NCBI RefSeq assembly: GCF_040760005.1
Contig: NZ_CP099760.1
Location: 3,777,501-3,841,500 of the forward strand
Direction: 5' to 3'
From: Pseudomonas sp. stari2
GTDB lineage: Bacteria; Pseudomonadota; Gammaproteobacteria; Pseudomonadales; Pseudomonadaceae
DNA: 64,000 nt
The notes below the pieces were generated by a model that saw only the letters and a program-made list of their open reading frames with translations, searched no databases and was not told the origin of the DNA. How positions within the stretch are numbered: the stretch's first letter is position 1; every line of letters starts with the position of its first letter. Both the position numbers and the translations under genes were made by a program. Shown one piece after another: positions 15,209 to 22,887 of the stretch.

Positions 15209-16674
15209 TGAACACCTCAACAGCAGACGCCCGGGCGCTGAGGTTTGTCGCCCTGCTCGCCACCTACATGCAGTCGGCCAACCTGCCGTTGCCGAACGCC
15301 GCACTGCGCCTGATTCAGGGCAGCCTGTCGATGAGTGACGATCAGGCTGGATGGATTTTTACGTCCTATCTGGCAGCGAGCGCGATCACCCTGCCGGTCG
15401 CGCAATGGCTGGCCGGGCGCTTCGGTTTGAAGCGGGTTTACCAGATTGCACTTGCTGCATTCGCCCTCGGCTTGTGGCTCGGCACACTGGCCGACACGCC
15501 GCTGGAATTCATCGGCGCCCGCATCCTGCAAGGTCTGGCCAGCGGTGTGATCGCGCCGTTGTCCATGGCCATTGCGCTGGAAACGTTACCCGCTGAGCGC
15601 CGCCCCGCGTTCGGCCCGAAATGGACGGCGCTGGTGCTGTTCGGCATCGTCAGCGGCCCAAGCATTGGCGGTCTGATCTGCGAGTATTTCGACTGGCGCC
15701 CGATGTTCTACCTCAGCCTGCCGCTGACGGCGTACATCTTCATGGTGGTGACGTTGCTGCTGGCCGAGAAGAAAGCAAACCCTCGTCCGACGTTCGATTT
15801 CTTCGGTTTCGGCAGCTTCACCGTCAGCATGATCGGCCTGCAGATGCTGCTTGATCGGGGCGAACGGCTGGATTGGTTCGACTCGCCGGAAATATGGATC
15901 GAAGCACTGGCCTGCGCCCTCGGCACGTACTTGTTCATCGTCCATGCACTCACCCGCAAGGCGCATTTTCTCAGCAAAGGATTGTTCGGCGACCGCAACT
16001 TCATGTTGTCGACAGCGATGTTTTTCGCCCTCGGTTTCGTGTTGCTGTCGACCATGGCGCTGACCTCGCCGATGCTCGACGAAATACTCGGCTACCCGCC
16101 GGACACCACGGGGCTTCTGACCGTCCCGCGTGGTATCGGACTGGTGGGCGCGTTCCTGCTGATGGGGCGTGCGCCAACATGGATTGATTCCCGGCTGTTC
16201 GTCGCCACTGGCATCGCGCTGGTGGTCTACGCCAATTGGCTGATGCTCGGTTACTCACCGCTGATGGACTGGACGCCCGTGGCCGTCACCGGGTTCATCC
16301 AGGGCGTCGGCCTCGGCATCTTGATGCCGGCGCTCAGCAAAACAGCGTTCAGCACCCTCGACCCGAAACTGCGCCCGGAAGCCACCGGTTTCTTCAACCT
16401 GATGCGGGTCTACGGCAGCACCCTCGGCGTGGCCGTGGTGCAGATCTTTTTCTTCAACAACACCCAGGCGATGCACTCGGCGTTGGCCAGCCACCTGACG
16501 CCCTATCGTGGCTCGATGCCGACCTCGTTGCCGGCGCTTGAAGGGTTCAACCATCTGGTCACCCATCAAGCGGCGTTCATCGCGGTGATGGGTCAATTCA
16601 AGATTCTGATGCTGGCGATGCTCGTGGTGAGCCCGCTGGTGATGTTCCTGCGCAAGCCCGTTGCGGCCAACTGA
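15208..16674 (+). CDS. EmrB-type MFS drug exporter (DHA2, 14 TM)
   Basis: A 488-residue inner-membrane H+/drug antiporter. Motifs include WIFTSYLAASAITLPVAQWL, the loop AGRFGLKRVYQ (motif A-like), and ARILQGLASGVIAPLSMA (motif B/C region). Hydrophobic segments are consistent with about 14 helices. The start codon overlaps the stop of the adaptor gene (TGATG); a GTG one codon earlier is also in frame. It works with the preceding adaptor and following channel as a tripartite system exporting toxic compounds. Confidence 0.9.
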   Translation: MNTSTADARALRFVALLATYMQSANLPLPNAALRLIQGSLSMSDDQAGWIFTSYLAASAITLPVAQWLAGRFGLKRVYQIALAAFALGLWLGTLADTPLEFIGARILQGLASGVIAPLSMAIALETLPAERRPAFGPKWTALVLFGIVSGPSIGGLICEYFDWRPMFYLSLPLTAYIFMVVTLLLAEKKANPRPTFDFFGFGSFTVSMIGLQMLLDRGERLDWFDSPEIWIEALACALGTYLFIVHALTRKAHFLSKGLFGDRNFMLSTAMFFALGFVLLSTMALTSPMLDEILGYPPDTTGLLTVPRGIGLVGAFLLMGRAPTWIDSRLFVATGIALVVYANWLMLGYSPLMDWTPVAVTGFIQGVGLGILMPALSKTAFSTLDPKLRPEATGFFNLMRVYGSTLGVAVVQIFFFNNTQAMHSALASHLTPYRGSMPTSLPALEGFNHLVTHQAAFIAVMGQFKILMLAMLVVSPLVMFLRKPVAAN

Positions 16675-16693
16675 TTAACGTGGAGTCTGAACC

Positions 16694-18112
16694 ATGAAAG
16701 CTTCTATGCGCTTCACCCCGCTGGCGATGATGGTGATGTTGTCCGCCTGCACCGTCGGCCCTGATTTCCAACGGCCTGACGCGAGTCAATCACAGCATTA
16801 CGATCAAGCCGCCGAACAGCATTTCGACATGGGCAAACGCGTCAACGGCGACTGGTGGTCGGCGTTCCGCTCGCCAAAACTCGATCAGGTTGTGCGCCGC
16901 GCCATCGACGGTAACCTCGAACTGGTGGCCGCCGACGCGACCATTCGCCAGGCGGCATCTTCGGTTGCAGCGGCGGAAGGTGCGCTGTATCCGCAGGTGG
17001 ATTTCGGCGCCTCGGCTGGTCGTCAACGCACTCACAACGGGCCGGAACCAACCGCTTCGAACTTCTATGCCATCGGCCCACGAGTCGCTTTCGATCTGGA
17101 CGCATTCGGCGGCAACAAGCGTCGGGTCGAAGAGCAGCAGGCGCTGACCGATCTGCAAAAGCATCGCTACGAGGCCGCCTACCTGACCTTGACCGGCGAC
17201 GTCGCCAGTCAGGCGTTGTTGCTCGCTTCTGCCAATGCGCAGATTCAGGCCGTGCAAACGTTGTTGGTCAATGACACGAAAAACCTCGACCTGGTGCGCA
17301 GGGCGCAGGCAAGCGGCACGACCACGCGGATCGATGTGTCGCTGGCCGAAACTCGCCTCGCTCAGGATCGCACGCTGCTGCCGCCCCTCGCCCAGCAGCG
17401 CGATGCGGCGCGACACGCGTTGTCGATTCTGGCCGGCAAAGGCCCGGCGGACTGGATTGCGCCGGACTTTACCCTCGATGAATTCGCCTTGCCGTCGAAC
17501 ATCCCGGTCAGCCTGCCGTCGGAAATGGCCCGCACCCGGCCGGACATCCTGCAAGCCGAATCCGAACTGCACATCGCCAGCGCGGCGGTGGGTGTGGCGA
17601 CCGCCAACCTCTATCCCCGCATCGAGTTGTCCGCCTCTTTGGCGCAAGCCGCGTCGGGCAATGGCGGTGCTGCACTTTGGGGATTCGCCGCCGGGCTGAC
17701 TGCGCCAATCTTCAATGGCGGCACGCTCAAGGCTGAACGCGAAGGCGCGGTCGAGGGCTACAACGCGTCACTCGCTCGCTATCGACAGACGGTGATTCAG
17801 TCCTTCGGCCAGGTCGCGGACACCTTGCAGGCGCTCAATCACGGCGCCGAACAAAACCTCGCCCAGGACGACGCCTTGCACGCCGCCGACACCAGCCTGC
17901 GCTTGAACCAACAGGCTTACGCCCAAGGCGAAAACAGCCTGCTGCAAGTGCTCGAGGCCGAGCGCGCCTACCAACAAGCGCTGCTCGGGCAGATTCAGGT
18001 GAAGACCGCGCGTTATCTCGACTCGGTGCGCCTGTTCGTGGCGCTGGGCGGCAACTCGGTGGGTGTCTTCGATCAGAAAGTCGCTATGCGCGAAACCTCA
18101 AAATCTCTTTAA
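16694..18112 (+). CDS. OprM/NodT-type outer-membrane efflux lipoprotein
   Basis: A 472-residue outer-membrane channel subunit. The signal peptide ends with a lipobox (MLSACTVGPDF, Cys near residue 19). Two repeated outer-membrane efflux halves follow, with NGDWWSAFRSPKLDQVV in the first and RPDILQAESELHIASA, FGFAAGLTAPIFNGG-type sequence in the second. It lies 19 bases after the MFS gene and completes the pump. Export specificity cannot be read from sequence. Confidence 0.9.
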   Translation: MKASMRFTPLAMMVMLSACTVGPDFQRPDASQSQHYDQAAEQHFDMGKRVNGDWWSAFRSPKLDQVVRRAIDGNLELVAADATIRQAASSVAAAEGALYPQVDFGASAGRQRTHNGPEPTASNFYAIGPRVAFDLDAFGGNKRRVEEQQALTDLQKHRYEAAYLTLTGDVASQALLLASANAQIQAVQTLLVNDTKNLDLVRRAQASGTTTRIDVSLAETRLAQDRTLLPPLAQQRDAARHALSILAGKGPADWIAPDFTLDEFALPSNIPVSLPSEMARTRPDILQAESELHIASAAVGVATANLYPRIELSASLAQAASGNGGAALWGFAAGLTAPIFNGGTLKAEREGAVEGYNASLARYRQTVIQSFGQVADTLQALNHGAEQNLAQDDALHAADTSLRLNQQAYAQGENSLLQVLEAERAYQQALLGQIQVKTARYLDSVRLFVALGGNSVGVFDQKVAMRETSKSL

Positions 18113-18131
18113 CGCCAAGCCGGAGAACGAC

Positions 18132-19082
18132 ATGACTTACGAAGCCTTTCACGATGAACTTCGCGACACCCGATTGCCGCTGAACAACGGCGCCGGCTCG
18201 ATGCCGGCGGTGGGATTCGGCACGCTGTTTCGTGATTTGAGCACCACCACCGAAGCGGTCAAATGTGCGCTGGAAACCGGTTTTCGCCATTTCGACTGCG
18301 CCGAGCGTTATCGCAACGAAGCGCAGATTGGCGTGGCGTTCCAACAGACCTTCGCCGCCGGCCAGATCCGCCGGGAAGACGTGTTCGTCACCACCAAACT
18401 GTGGAACACCAACCACCGTCCCGAACGCGTAAAACCGGCGTTTGAAGCCAGTTGCCAGCGGCTGCAAGTCGACTATATCGACTGCTACTTGATCCACACG
18501 CCATTCGCCTTTCTGCCTGGCGACGATCAAGACCCTCGGGATGCTTTTGGACATGTGATCTACGATGGCGAAACCCGCCTGATCGACACCTGGCGCGCCC
18601 TCGAAAGTCTGGTGGATGAAGGACGTTGCAAGTCCATCGGACTCTCGGACATCACCCTCGACGCGCTGAAGGAAATCGTCGCCGTTGCGCGAATCAAACC
18701 GGCAGTGGTACAGATCGAATCCCACCCGTACCTACCCGAATGGGAGATGCTGGAATTCTGCAAGTCGCACGGCATTATCCTGCTTGCGTTCGCACCGCTG
18801 GGGCATGGCATGGAGCCGAATGTGCTCGAGGATTCGGTGCTTACCGGGATTGCTCGGCACGTACAGAAAACCCCGGCGCAAGTGGCACTGGCCTGGGCGG
18901 TGCAACGTGGTGCGGCGTTTTTGACGACCTCGGCGAACCCGGGTCGGATTCAGGAAAACTTCGACATCGCGACCCTGCCGCATCGGGCAATGCACGAAAT
19001 CAAGGAAGAGATCACGACGCGGATTCGCTTCAACTCGGTGGTCGAGACTGGCGTGCCCGGTTTCATCCCCCGCAAGAAATGA
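18132..19082 (+). CDS. Aldo/keto reductase
   Basis: A 316-residue NADPH-dependent oxidoreductase. The catalytic tetrad is visible: Asp in HFDCAERY, Tyr in the same motif, Lys in VTTKLWN, His in YLIHTPF. The C-terminal cofactor motif lies around LTTSANPGRIQENFD. The start at 18132 has GGAGAACGAC just upstream; an in-frame start 69 bases earlier lies inside the channel gene. It follows the pump genes closely and may be co-transcribed, which would pair reduction of a toxic aldehyde or ketone with export. Confidence 0.88.
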   Translation: MTYEAFHDELRDTRLPLNNGAGSMPAVGFGTLFRDLSTTTEAVKCALETGFRHFDCAERYRNEAQIGVAFQQTFAAGQIRREDVFVTTKLWNTNHRPERVKPAFEASCQRLQVDYIDCYLIHTPFAFLPGDDQDPRDAFGHVIYDGETRLIDTWRALESLVDEGRCKSIGLSDITLDALKEIVAVARIKPAVVQIESHPYLPEWEMLEFCKSHGIILLAFAPLGHGMEPNVLEDSVLTGIARHVQKTPAQVALAWAVQRGAAFLTTSANPGRIQENFDIATLPHRAMHEIKEEITTRIRFNSVVETGVPGFIPRKK

Positions 19083-19092
19083 CGCATAGAAA

Positions 19093-19118
19093 GGGGCGGC
19101 CTCCAGCGAGGTCGCCCC
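19093..19118 (+). terminator. Hairpin after the pump/reductase operon
   Basis: An 11-bp stem (GGGGCGGCCTC / GAGGTCGCCCC, one G-T pair) with a 4-base loop lies 10 bases after the reductase stop codon. The following sequence TATACTCTT has only a short T content, so termination is uncertain. Confidence 0.45.
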
Positions 19119-19152
19119 TATACTCTTCCCACCCGATTGCCGAGAGACACCG

Positions 19153-20088
19153 ATGGACGTTTTCCAGACCATGCGCTTCTTCATCGCAGTCGCCCAAAGC
19201 GGCAGCTTCACCGCCGCTGCCGAATTGCTGGACACCAACACCACCAACGTCTCCAAAGCCGTTTCCGCCCTCGAAGCACGCCTGCACACACGCCTGATCA
19301 ACCGCACCACCCGCCGCCTGGCCCTGACCGAGGCCGGTGTGCGCTACCTGGAACGCTGCGAAAAAATCCTCGATGACCTGCGCGAAGCAGACGAAGAAGC
19401 CGGTACCGCCCAGACCCTGCCCGTCGGCCGCTTGAAGATTCACACCATGTCGGCCATCGGCAACCACTATGTGATCGACGCGATTGCCCGCTATCGCGAG
19501 ATTCATCCGACAGTGATGTTCGACCTGAGCCTGACCAACCGCGTGCCGGACCTGCTCGAAGAAGGCTTCGACATGTCCATCGTGCTGGCCCGCGACCTGC
19601 CCGATTCCGGCTTCGTCGCCCAACGCCTGGGCATCACCTACAGCATCCTCTGCGCCTCACCTGGATACGTGGCAAAACGCGGTCTGCCCAAGTCGCCCGG
19701 CGAACTCTGCGAACACGAGTGCCTGCGGATCGTCAACACGGTGATGCCGGTGGAGAACTGGACCTTCGAAGGCCCCCAAGGCATGGAAACCATCACCATT
19801 CCCCTGTCGCCGTTTCATATCAACACCGCCGATGGCATGACCATCGCGATCAAAAAAGGCATGGGGATAGGCATTCAACCGATTGCATCAGCCGTGGATG
19901 GCTTGAGGGCGGGAACTCTGGTGCGGGTGTTGCCGGAATACCGGCTGGAGGAGTTGAACCTGTTCGCGATCTATCCGTCGCGCAAGTTCGTCGATGCGAA
20001 GATCAAGACGTGGGTTGAGTTTTTGAAGCAGTCGATCCCGGAACTGCTGGCATCGGATGAAGAAGTCGTTGGAGCAAAACAGGCGTGA
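19153..20088 (+). CDS. LysR-family transcriptional regulator
   Basis: A 311-residue regulator. The winged helix-turn-helix is at residues 3-60 (FFIAVAQSGSFTAAAELLDTN, then VSALEARLHTRLINRTTRR), followed by the effector domain with VGRLKIHTMSAIGN and DMSIVLARDLPDSGF. The length is normal. It lies 70 bases after the aldo/keto reductase, same strand, behind a hairpin. Its targets are not apparent since no gene is divergent from it. Confidence 0.88.
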   Translation: MDVFQTMRFFIAVAQSGSFTAAAELLDTNTTNVSKAVSALEARLHTRLINRTTRRLALTEAGVRYLERCEKILDDLREADEEAGTAQTLPVGRLKIHTMSAIGNHYVIDAIARYREIHPTVMFDLSLTNRVPDLLEEGFDMSIVLARDLPDSGFVAQRLGITYSILCASPGYVAKRGLPKSPGELCEHECLRIVNTVMPVENWTFEGPQGMETITIPLSPFHINTADGMTIAIKKGMGIGIQPIASAVDGLRAGTLVRVLPEYRLEELNLFAIYPSRKFVDAKIKTWVEFLKQSIPELLASDEEVVGAKQA

Positions 20089-20133
20089 GTACGGCAGATA
20101 TGGAGTGTCGACCCTCCATCGTCTGCACCGGGC

Positions 20134-20394
20134 TCAACCGTTGGAACAACCACTGCCCATCACTTGATACTGCAGAACGTGTTGTTCACCGTAGGAATCT
20201 TCGTAGGTCATCTGAACCGGCGACGGTGCACATTCATTGGCAGGTTCGGAGATCGAGATGACGTGCGCGATGTCCAATTTGGTCGCATAACTGTAGGTCT
20301 CGACCGGGGTGTTATTGGCCTCGGCAGTGTCCGCATAGGCGTGCGCGCCAAAGCTGCCAAGCATTAAAACCAGTGCGATTTTCTTGAAGTTCAT
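20134..20394 (-). CDS. DUF2790 small exported protein
   Basis: An 86-residue protein with a signal peptide (MNFKKIALVLMLGSFGAHAYA) and a mature DUF2790 domain: YATKLDIAHVISISEP, then MTYEDSYGEQHVLQYQV and a closing GCSNG. Two Cys (ECAPSP and SGCSN) could form a disulfide. This family is common and multicopy in Pseudomonas and is thought to be periplasmic; its role is unknown. ATG 20394 was preferred over a GTG three codons upstream. Confidence 0.85.
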   Translation of the reverse strand: MNFKKIALVLMLGSFGAHAYADTAEANNTPVETYSYATKLDIAHVISISEPANECAPSPVQMTYEDSYGEQHVLQYQVMGSGCSNG

Positions 20395-20520
20395 GATGTT
20401 CACCGTCTCGTTGAGGACCGTGTTCGTTCACGGGTTGGAGACAATGCTAAGGGTTGAGGCGGTGCTGAAAAATCGGCAGGTTGGACAAACACTGTTGCTG
20501 GAATTTGTATGAATACGTGA

Positions 20521-20679
20521 TTGCTCGTCAGCCTGCTCGCCGCACCCAGCGGGGTCTGGCTGGGTTGGCGGCTGCATCCAAGTCTGGATCAGCGCCGAAT
20601 GTACCGTGCCAGCTACGGCTTGCTGGTGGTCACGGCGCTGAAACTGCTGTGGGATGGCTTCGCGGGTTTTCTGGCCTGA
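20521..20679 (+). pseudogene. C-terminal fragment of a TauE/SafE (TSUP) permease
   Basis: An open frame with no start encodes LLAAPSGVWLGWRLHP, then RRMYRASYGLLVVTALKLL and a terminal FAGFLA. This matches the last helices of TSUP-family membrane permeases, with the typical G-x-x-LG-x-RL loop and K-LL-DG ending. Everything upstream of it is missing and a stop precedes the segment directly. It sits in a short stretch of decayed genes. Confidence 0.5.
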
Positions 20680-20692
20680 ACAGGGACCGGGC

Positions 20693-20755
20693 TTACTTGA
20701 ACACCGGCAGCGCCCCATCCGCCTGCTTGAGATACTCGCGCAACCGCCCGCCGGG
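20693..20755 (-). pseudogene. Unidentified C-terminal coding remnant
   Basis: In a frame different from the pirin fragment that precedes it on this strand, the peptide RLREYLKQADGALPVFK ends at a TAA. It reads like the real end of a soluble protein, but no family is recognised. A small deletion may have joined it to the pirin fragment out of frame. Confidence 0.3.
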
Positions 20756-20955
20756 TGCATCGGCATGTTGTGAATGAACGAGGCTTCGCCTTCAAAGAGG
20801 TCGAGGAACACGAAGGGTTTGATCAACTGGCCCAGATCCGAAGAGCTCATCCGTCGCACGATCGAGCCGTGCCCGCTGCCGCTGGTGCGGTAGCGAAGGG
20901 CGCGGTGAGTGACGGGTTCGCGAGTGTAGCCGGGGAGGTGTTGCTGAACGGTCAC
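20752..20955 (-). pseudogene. N-terminal fragment of a pirin-family gene
   Basis: The first 68 residues are pirin-like: RYRTSGSGHGSIVRRM, then KPFVFLDLFEG and IHNMPMHP, the last containing the start of the metal-binding His cluster. Directly after MPMHP the sequence loses similarity; intact pirins continue with HSGI and about 200 more residues. The frame then runs on as low-complexity Arg/Ser/Cys-rich sequence. The gene is therefore truncated and cannot make an active protein. Confidence 0.65.
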
Positions 20956-21001
20956 GATGATTACTCGATGCTGTTACAGAGGGCGGCCAACAAACGGCAA
21001 A

Positions 21002-21032
21002 GCGCCGCGAGGGAACCTGTCCCTCGCGGCGC
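21002..21032 (-). terminator. Terminator after doxX
   Basis: Perfect 13-bp arms (GCGCCGCGAGGGA / TCCCTCGCGGCGC) with a 5-base loop lie immediately after the DoxX stop codon. The minus strand continues with TTTGCCGTTTG, a modest T-rich tail. Confidence 0.65.
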
Positions 21033-21039
21033 CCGGCTT

Positions 21040-21477
21040 TCAGCGGCGACGGGCGTCGAGGCTGAAGCGACCGGCACCGAAGGCCACGACTTGCAACAGG
21101 CCGCCGGCCATGGCGATGTTCTTGAAGAAGTGGATGAACTGGTTCTGGTCAGCCAGCGCATTGTGGAAGGCCAGTGCGGTGACCACGCTGAACGCGGCCA
21201 GCACAGCGGCGACGGTGCGAGTGCGGTAGCCGGCGATCAGCGCCAGGCCACCACCGATTTCGACGATGATTGCCAAAGCCAGCGCCACTTGCGGCAGCGG
21301 CAGCCCGACCGAGCCGATGTAGCCGATCATCATGGCCGGCGCGGCGAGTTTGGAAAAACCGGAGAGGATGAAAATCACGCTGAGCAAGACACGGCCGATC
21401 AAGGCAGCCGAGGCTTGTTTGGTGTCGGAAGCGTTCTGTACAGCAGTTGCTTGAGCGATGTTTGCAGAAGTAGCCAT
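21040..21477 (-). CDS. DoxX-family membrane protein
   Basis: A 145-residue inner-membrane protein with four helices: ALIGRVLLSVIFILSGFSK, ALALAIIVEIGGGLALIAG, AAVLAAFSVVTALAFH, and a last helix before FGAGRFSLDARRR. The motif LSGFSKL-x-P is characteristic of DoxX/YphA proteins, which are linked to redox or thiol stress in some bacteria. A LysR gene is divergent across 169 bp and probably regulates it. Confidence 0.85.
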   Translation of the reverse strand: MATSANIAQATAVQNASDTKQASAALIGRVLLSVIFILSGFSKLAAPAMMIGYIGSVGLPLPQVALALAIIVEIGGGLALIAGYRTRTVAAVLAAFSVVTALAFHNALADQNQFIHFFKNIAMAGGLLQVVAFGAGRFSLDARRR

Positions 21478-21646
21478 GGGAGTATTTCCTTCAATGGGGT
21501 CCGGTTCGACTTGAACCGTCCGGATGAAGAAATGTTGCGCCTCGACAGCTCATCTGAATAGACGACTAATTTAGATCGTTACGTTCGATAAAATAGGCAA
21601 GCTGTTCACCCAATATAGGCCTCCATGGCGACTCAAGGACACCGAC

Positions 21647-22555
21647 ATGATCTCCGACCCAGGCACACCGACACTCGATCAACTGCGGGTCTTTCTTACC
21701 GTCGTCGAAGTCGGCAGTTTTGCCGCCGCGGCGCGCAAGCTCCACCGGGCGACCTCGGTCATCAGCTACTCGATTGCCAATCTCGAAATGCAACTGGGCG
21801 TCACCCTCTTCGATCGTGAAACCACCCGCAAACCGCAACTCACCGACGCCGGCCGCACTGTGCTGGCCGAAGCCCGGACCATCGCCAACGGCGTGCATGG
21901 CTTGCGCGCCAAGGTCAAAGGCCTGCTGCAGGGGCTGGAAGCCGAAGTGCATGTCGTACTCGACGTAATGTTGCCCGCCGAGCGCGTGGTGGATGCGCTG
22001 AAATCCTTTCGCGAGGAATTCCCCACTGTTGCCCTGCATCTGCACATTGAAGCGCTCGGCGCCGTGACTGAGTTGGTAATCAATCGCGGCGCGGTGGTTG
22101 GCGTCAGCGGCCCGATGAATGACGGCATCAACGGCATCGAAAAAATCGGCATCGGCAGCGTCGAGCTGATTCCGGTGGCGGCGCCGAATCACCCGTTGGC
22201 GACCGCTGAAGGCAATGTTCCGGGTGCCGGGCGCGAGCACACGCAACTGGTGCTGTCGGATCGCTCGCAACTGACCAAAGACAAGGAATTCGCTGTGCTG
22301 AGCAACCGCACCTGGCGCCTGGCGGACCTGGGTGCCAAGCACATGCTGCTGCGCGAGGGCATCGGCTGGGGCAACATGCCCCGGCCGATGATCCAGGAAG
22401 ATCTGGATACCGGCCGACTGGTGCAACTGGATCTGCCGGAATACACCAGCGGGCAATACACCTTCGACGCGATCTACCGCACCGATGTGCCACCGGGGCC
22501 GGCGGCGCGGTGGTTGATCGAGCGTTTCGTTCAGCAGAATACGCGCGAGGCTTGA
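21647..22555 (+). CDS. LysR-family transcriptional regulator, divergent from doxX
   Basis: A 302-residue regulator. The DNA-binding domain at residues 8-66 reads LDQLRVFLTVVEVGSFAAAA then SYSIANLEMQLGVTLFDRE; the effector domain follows, with GVSGPMNDGINGI and WRLADLGAKHMLLREGIGW. Position and orientation make the divergent doxX gene the likely target. AAGGACACC precedes the ATG as a ribosome-binding site. Confidence 0.88.
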   Translation: MISDPGTPTLDQLRVFLTVVEVGSFAAAARKLHRATSVISYSIANLEMQLGVTLFDRETTRKPQLTDAGRTVLAEARTIANGVHGLRAKVKGLLQGLEAEVHVVLDVMLPAERVVDALKSFREEFPTVALHLHIEALGAVTELVINRGAVVGVSGPMNDGINGIEKIGIGSVELIPVAAPNHPLATAEGNVPGAGREHTQLVLSDRSQLTKDKEFAVLSNRTWRLADLGAKHMLLREGIGWGNMPRPMIQEDLDTGRLVQLDLPEYTSGQYTFDAIYRTDVPPGPAARWLIERFVQQNTREA

Positions 22556-22594
22556 TCCGGCAAGTTGACGAGCGCCCATCCGGATGTTCAGATG

Positions 22595-22782
22595 CCGCCC
22601 TGTTTCAGGTGTCCCATGCCGCCGTGCATGGGGTGAAACGGGAAACCGGTACGTTCTTTTCGAACAAGTCCGGTGCTGCCCCCGCAACGGTAGGCGCGTG
22701 ATGCTTTCGATACACCACTGTGGCCAGACGGCCATGGGAAGGTGAAAGCGTCCATACGCGCGAGCCCGGAGACCGGCCTGAA
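22595..22782 (+). promoter_or_regulatory. Cobalamin riboswitch
   Basis: The segment carries the conserved cobalamin-riboswitch landmarks in order: GAAACGGGAAACCGGT, GGTGCTGCCCCCGCAACGGTA (the B12 box core, near 22672-22692), and AGCCCGGAGACCGGCCT near the 3' end. It lies directly upstream of btuB and should shut the operon off when adenosylcobalamin is abundant. A longer BtuB reading frame runs through it, but that N-terminus is not real. Confidence 0.93.
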
Positions 22783-22887
22783 ATTCTGTTTGGCAAACTC
22801 CTGCGGTGGGCGGGCATGGGCCGGTGTCGGCGTGTGCGCGATGCCTTCTCCTGCATGCTCTTCTGCGAAGATCCTTTCGAGAAGACA

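Noticed and set aside
13868..15304. Minus-strand frame (478 codons) opposite the pump adaptor gene
   Set aside because: Shadow of the HlyD-type gene, whose lipoyl and coiled-coil motifs are clear; the opposite strand shows only Gly/Val/Asp-rich sequence.
22720..22887. Longer N-terminus for BtuB
   Set aside because: These codons are riboswitch sequence; ATG 22888 gives a normal signal peptide.
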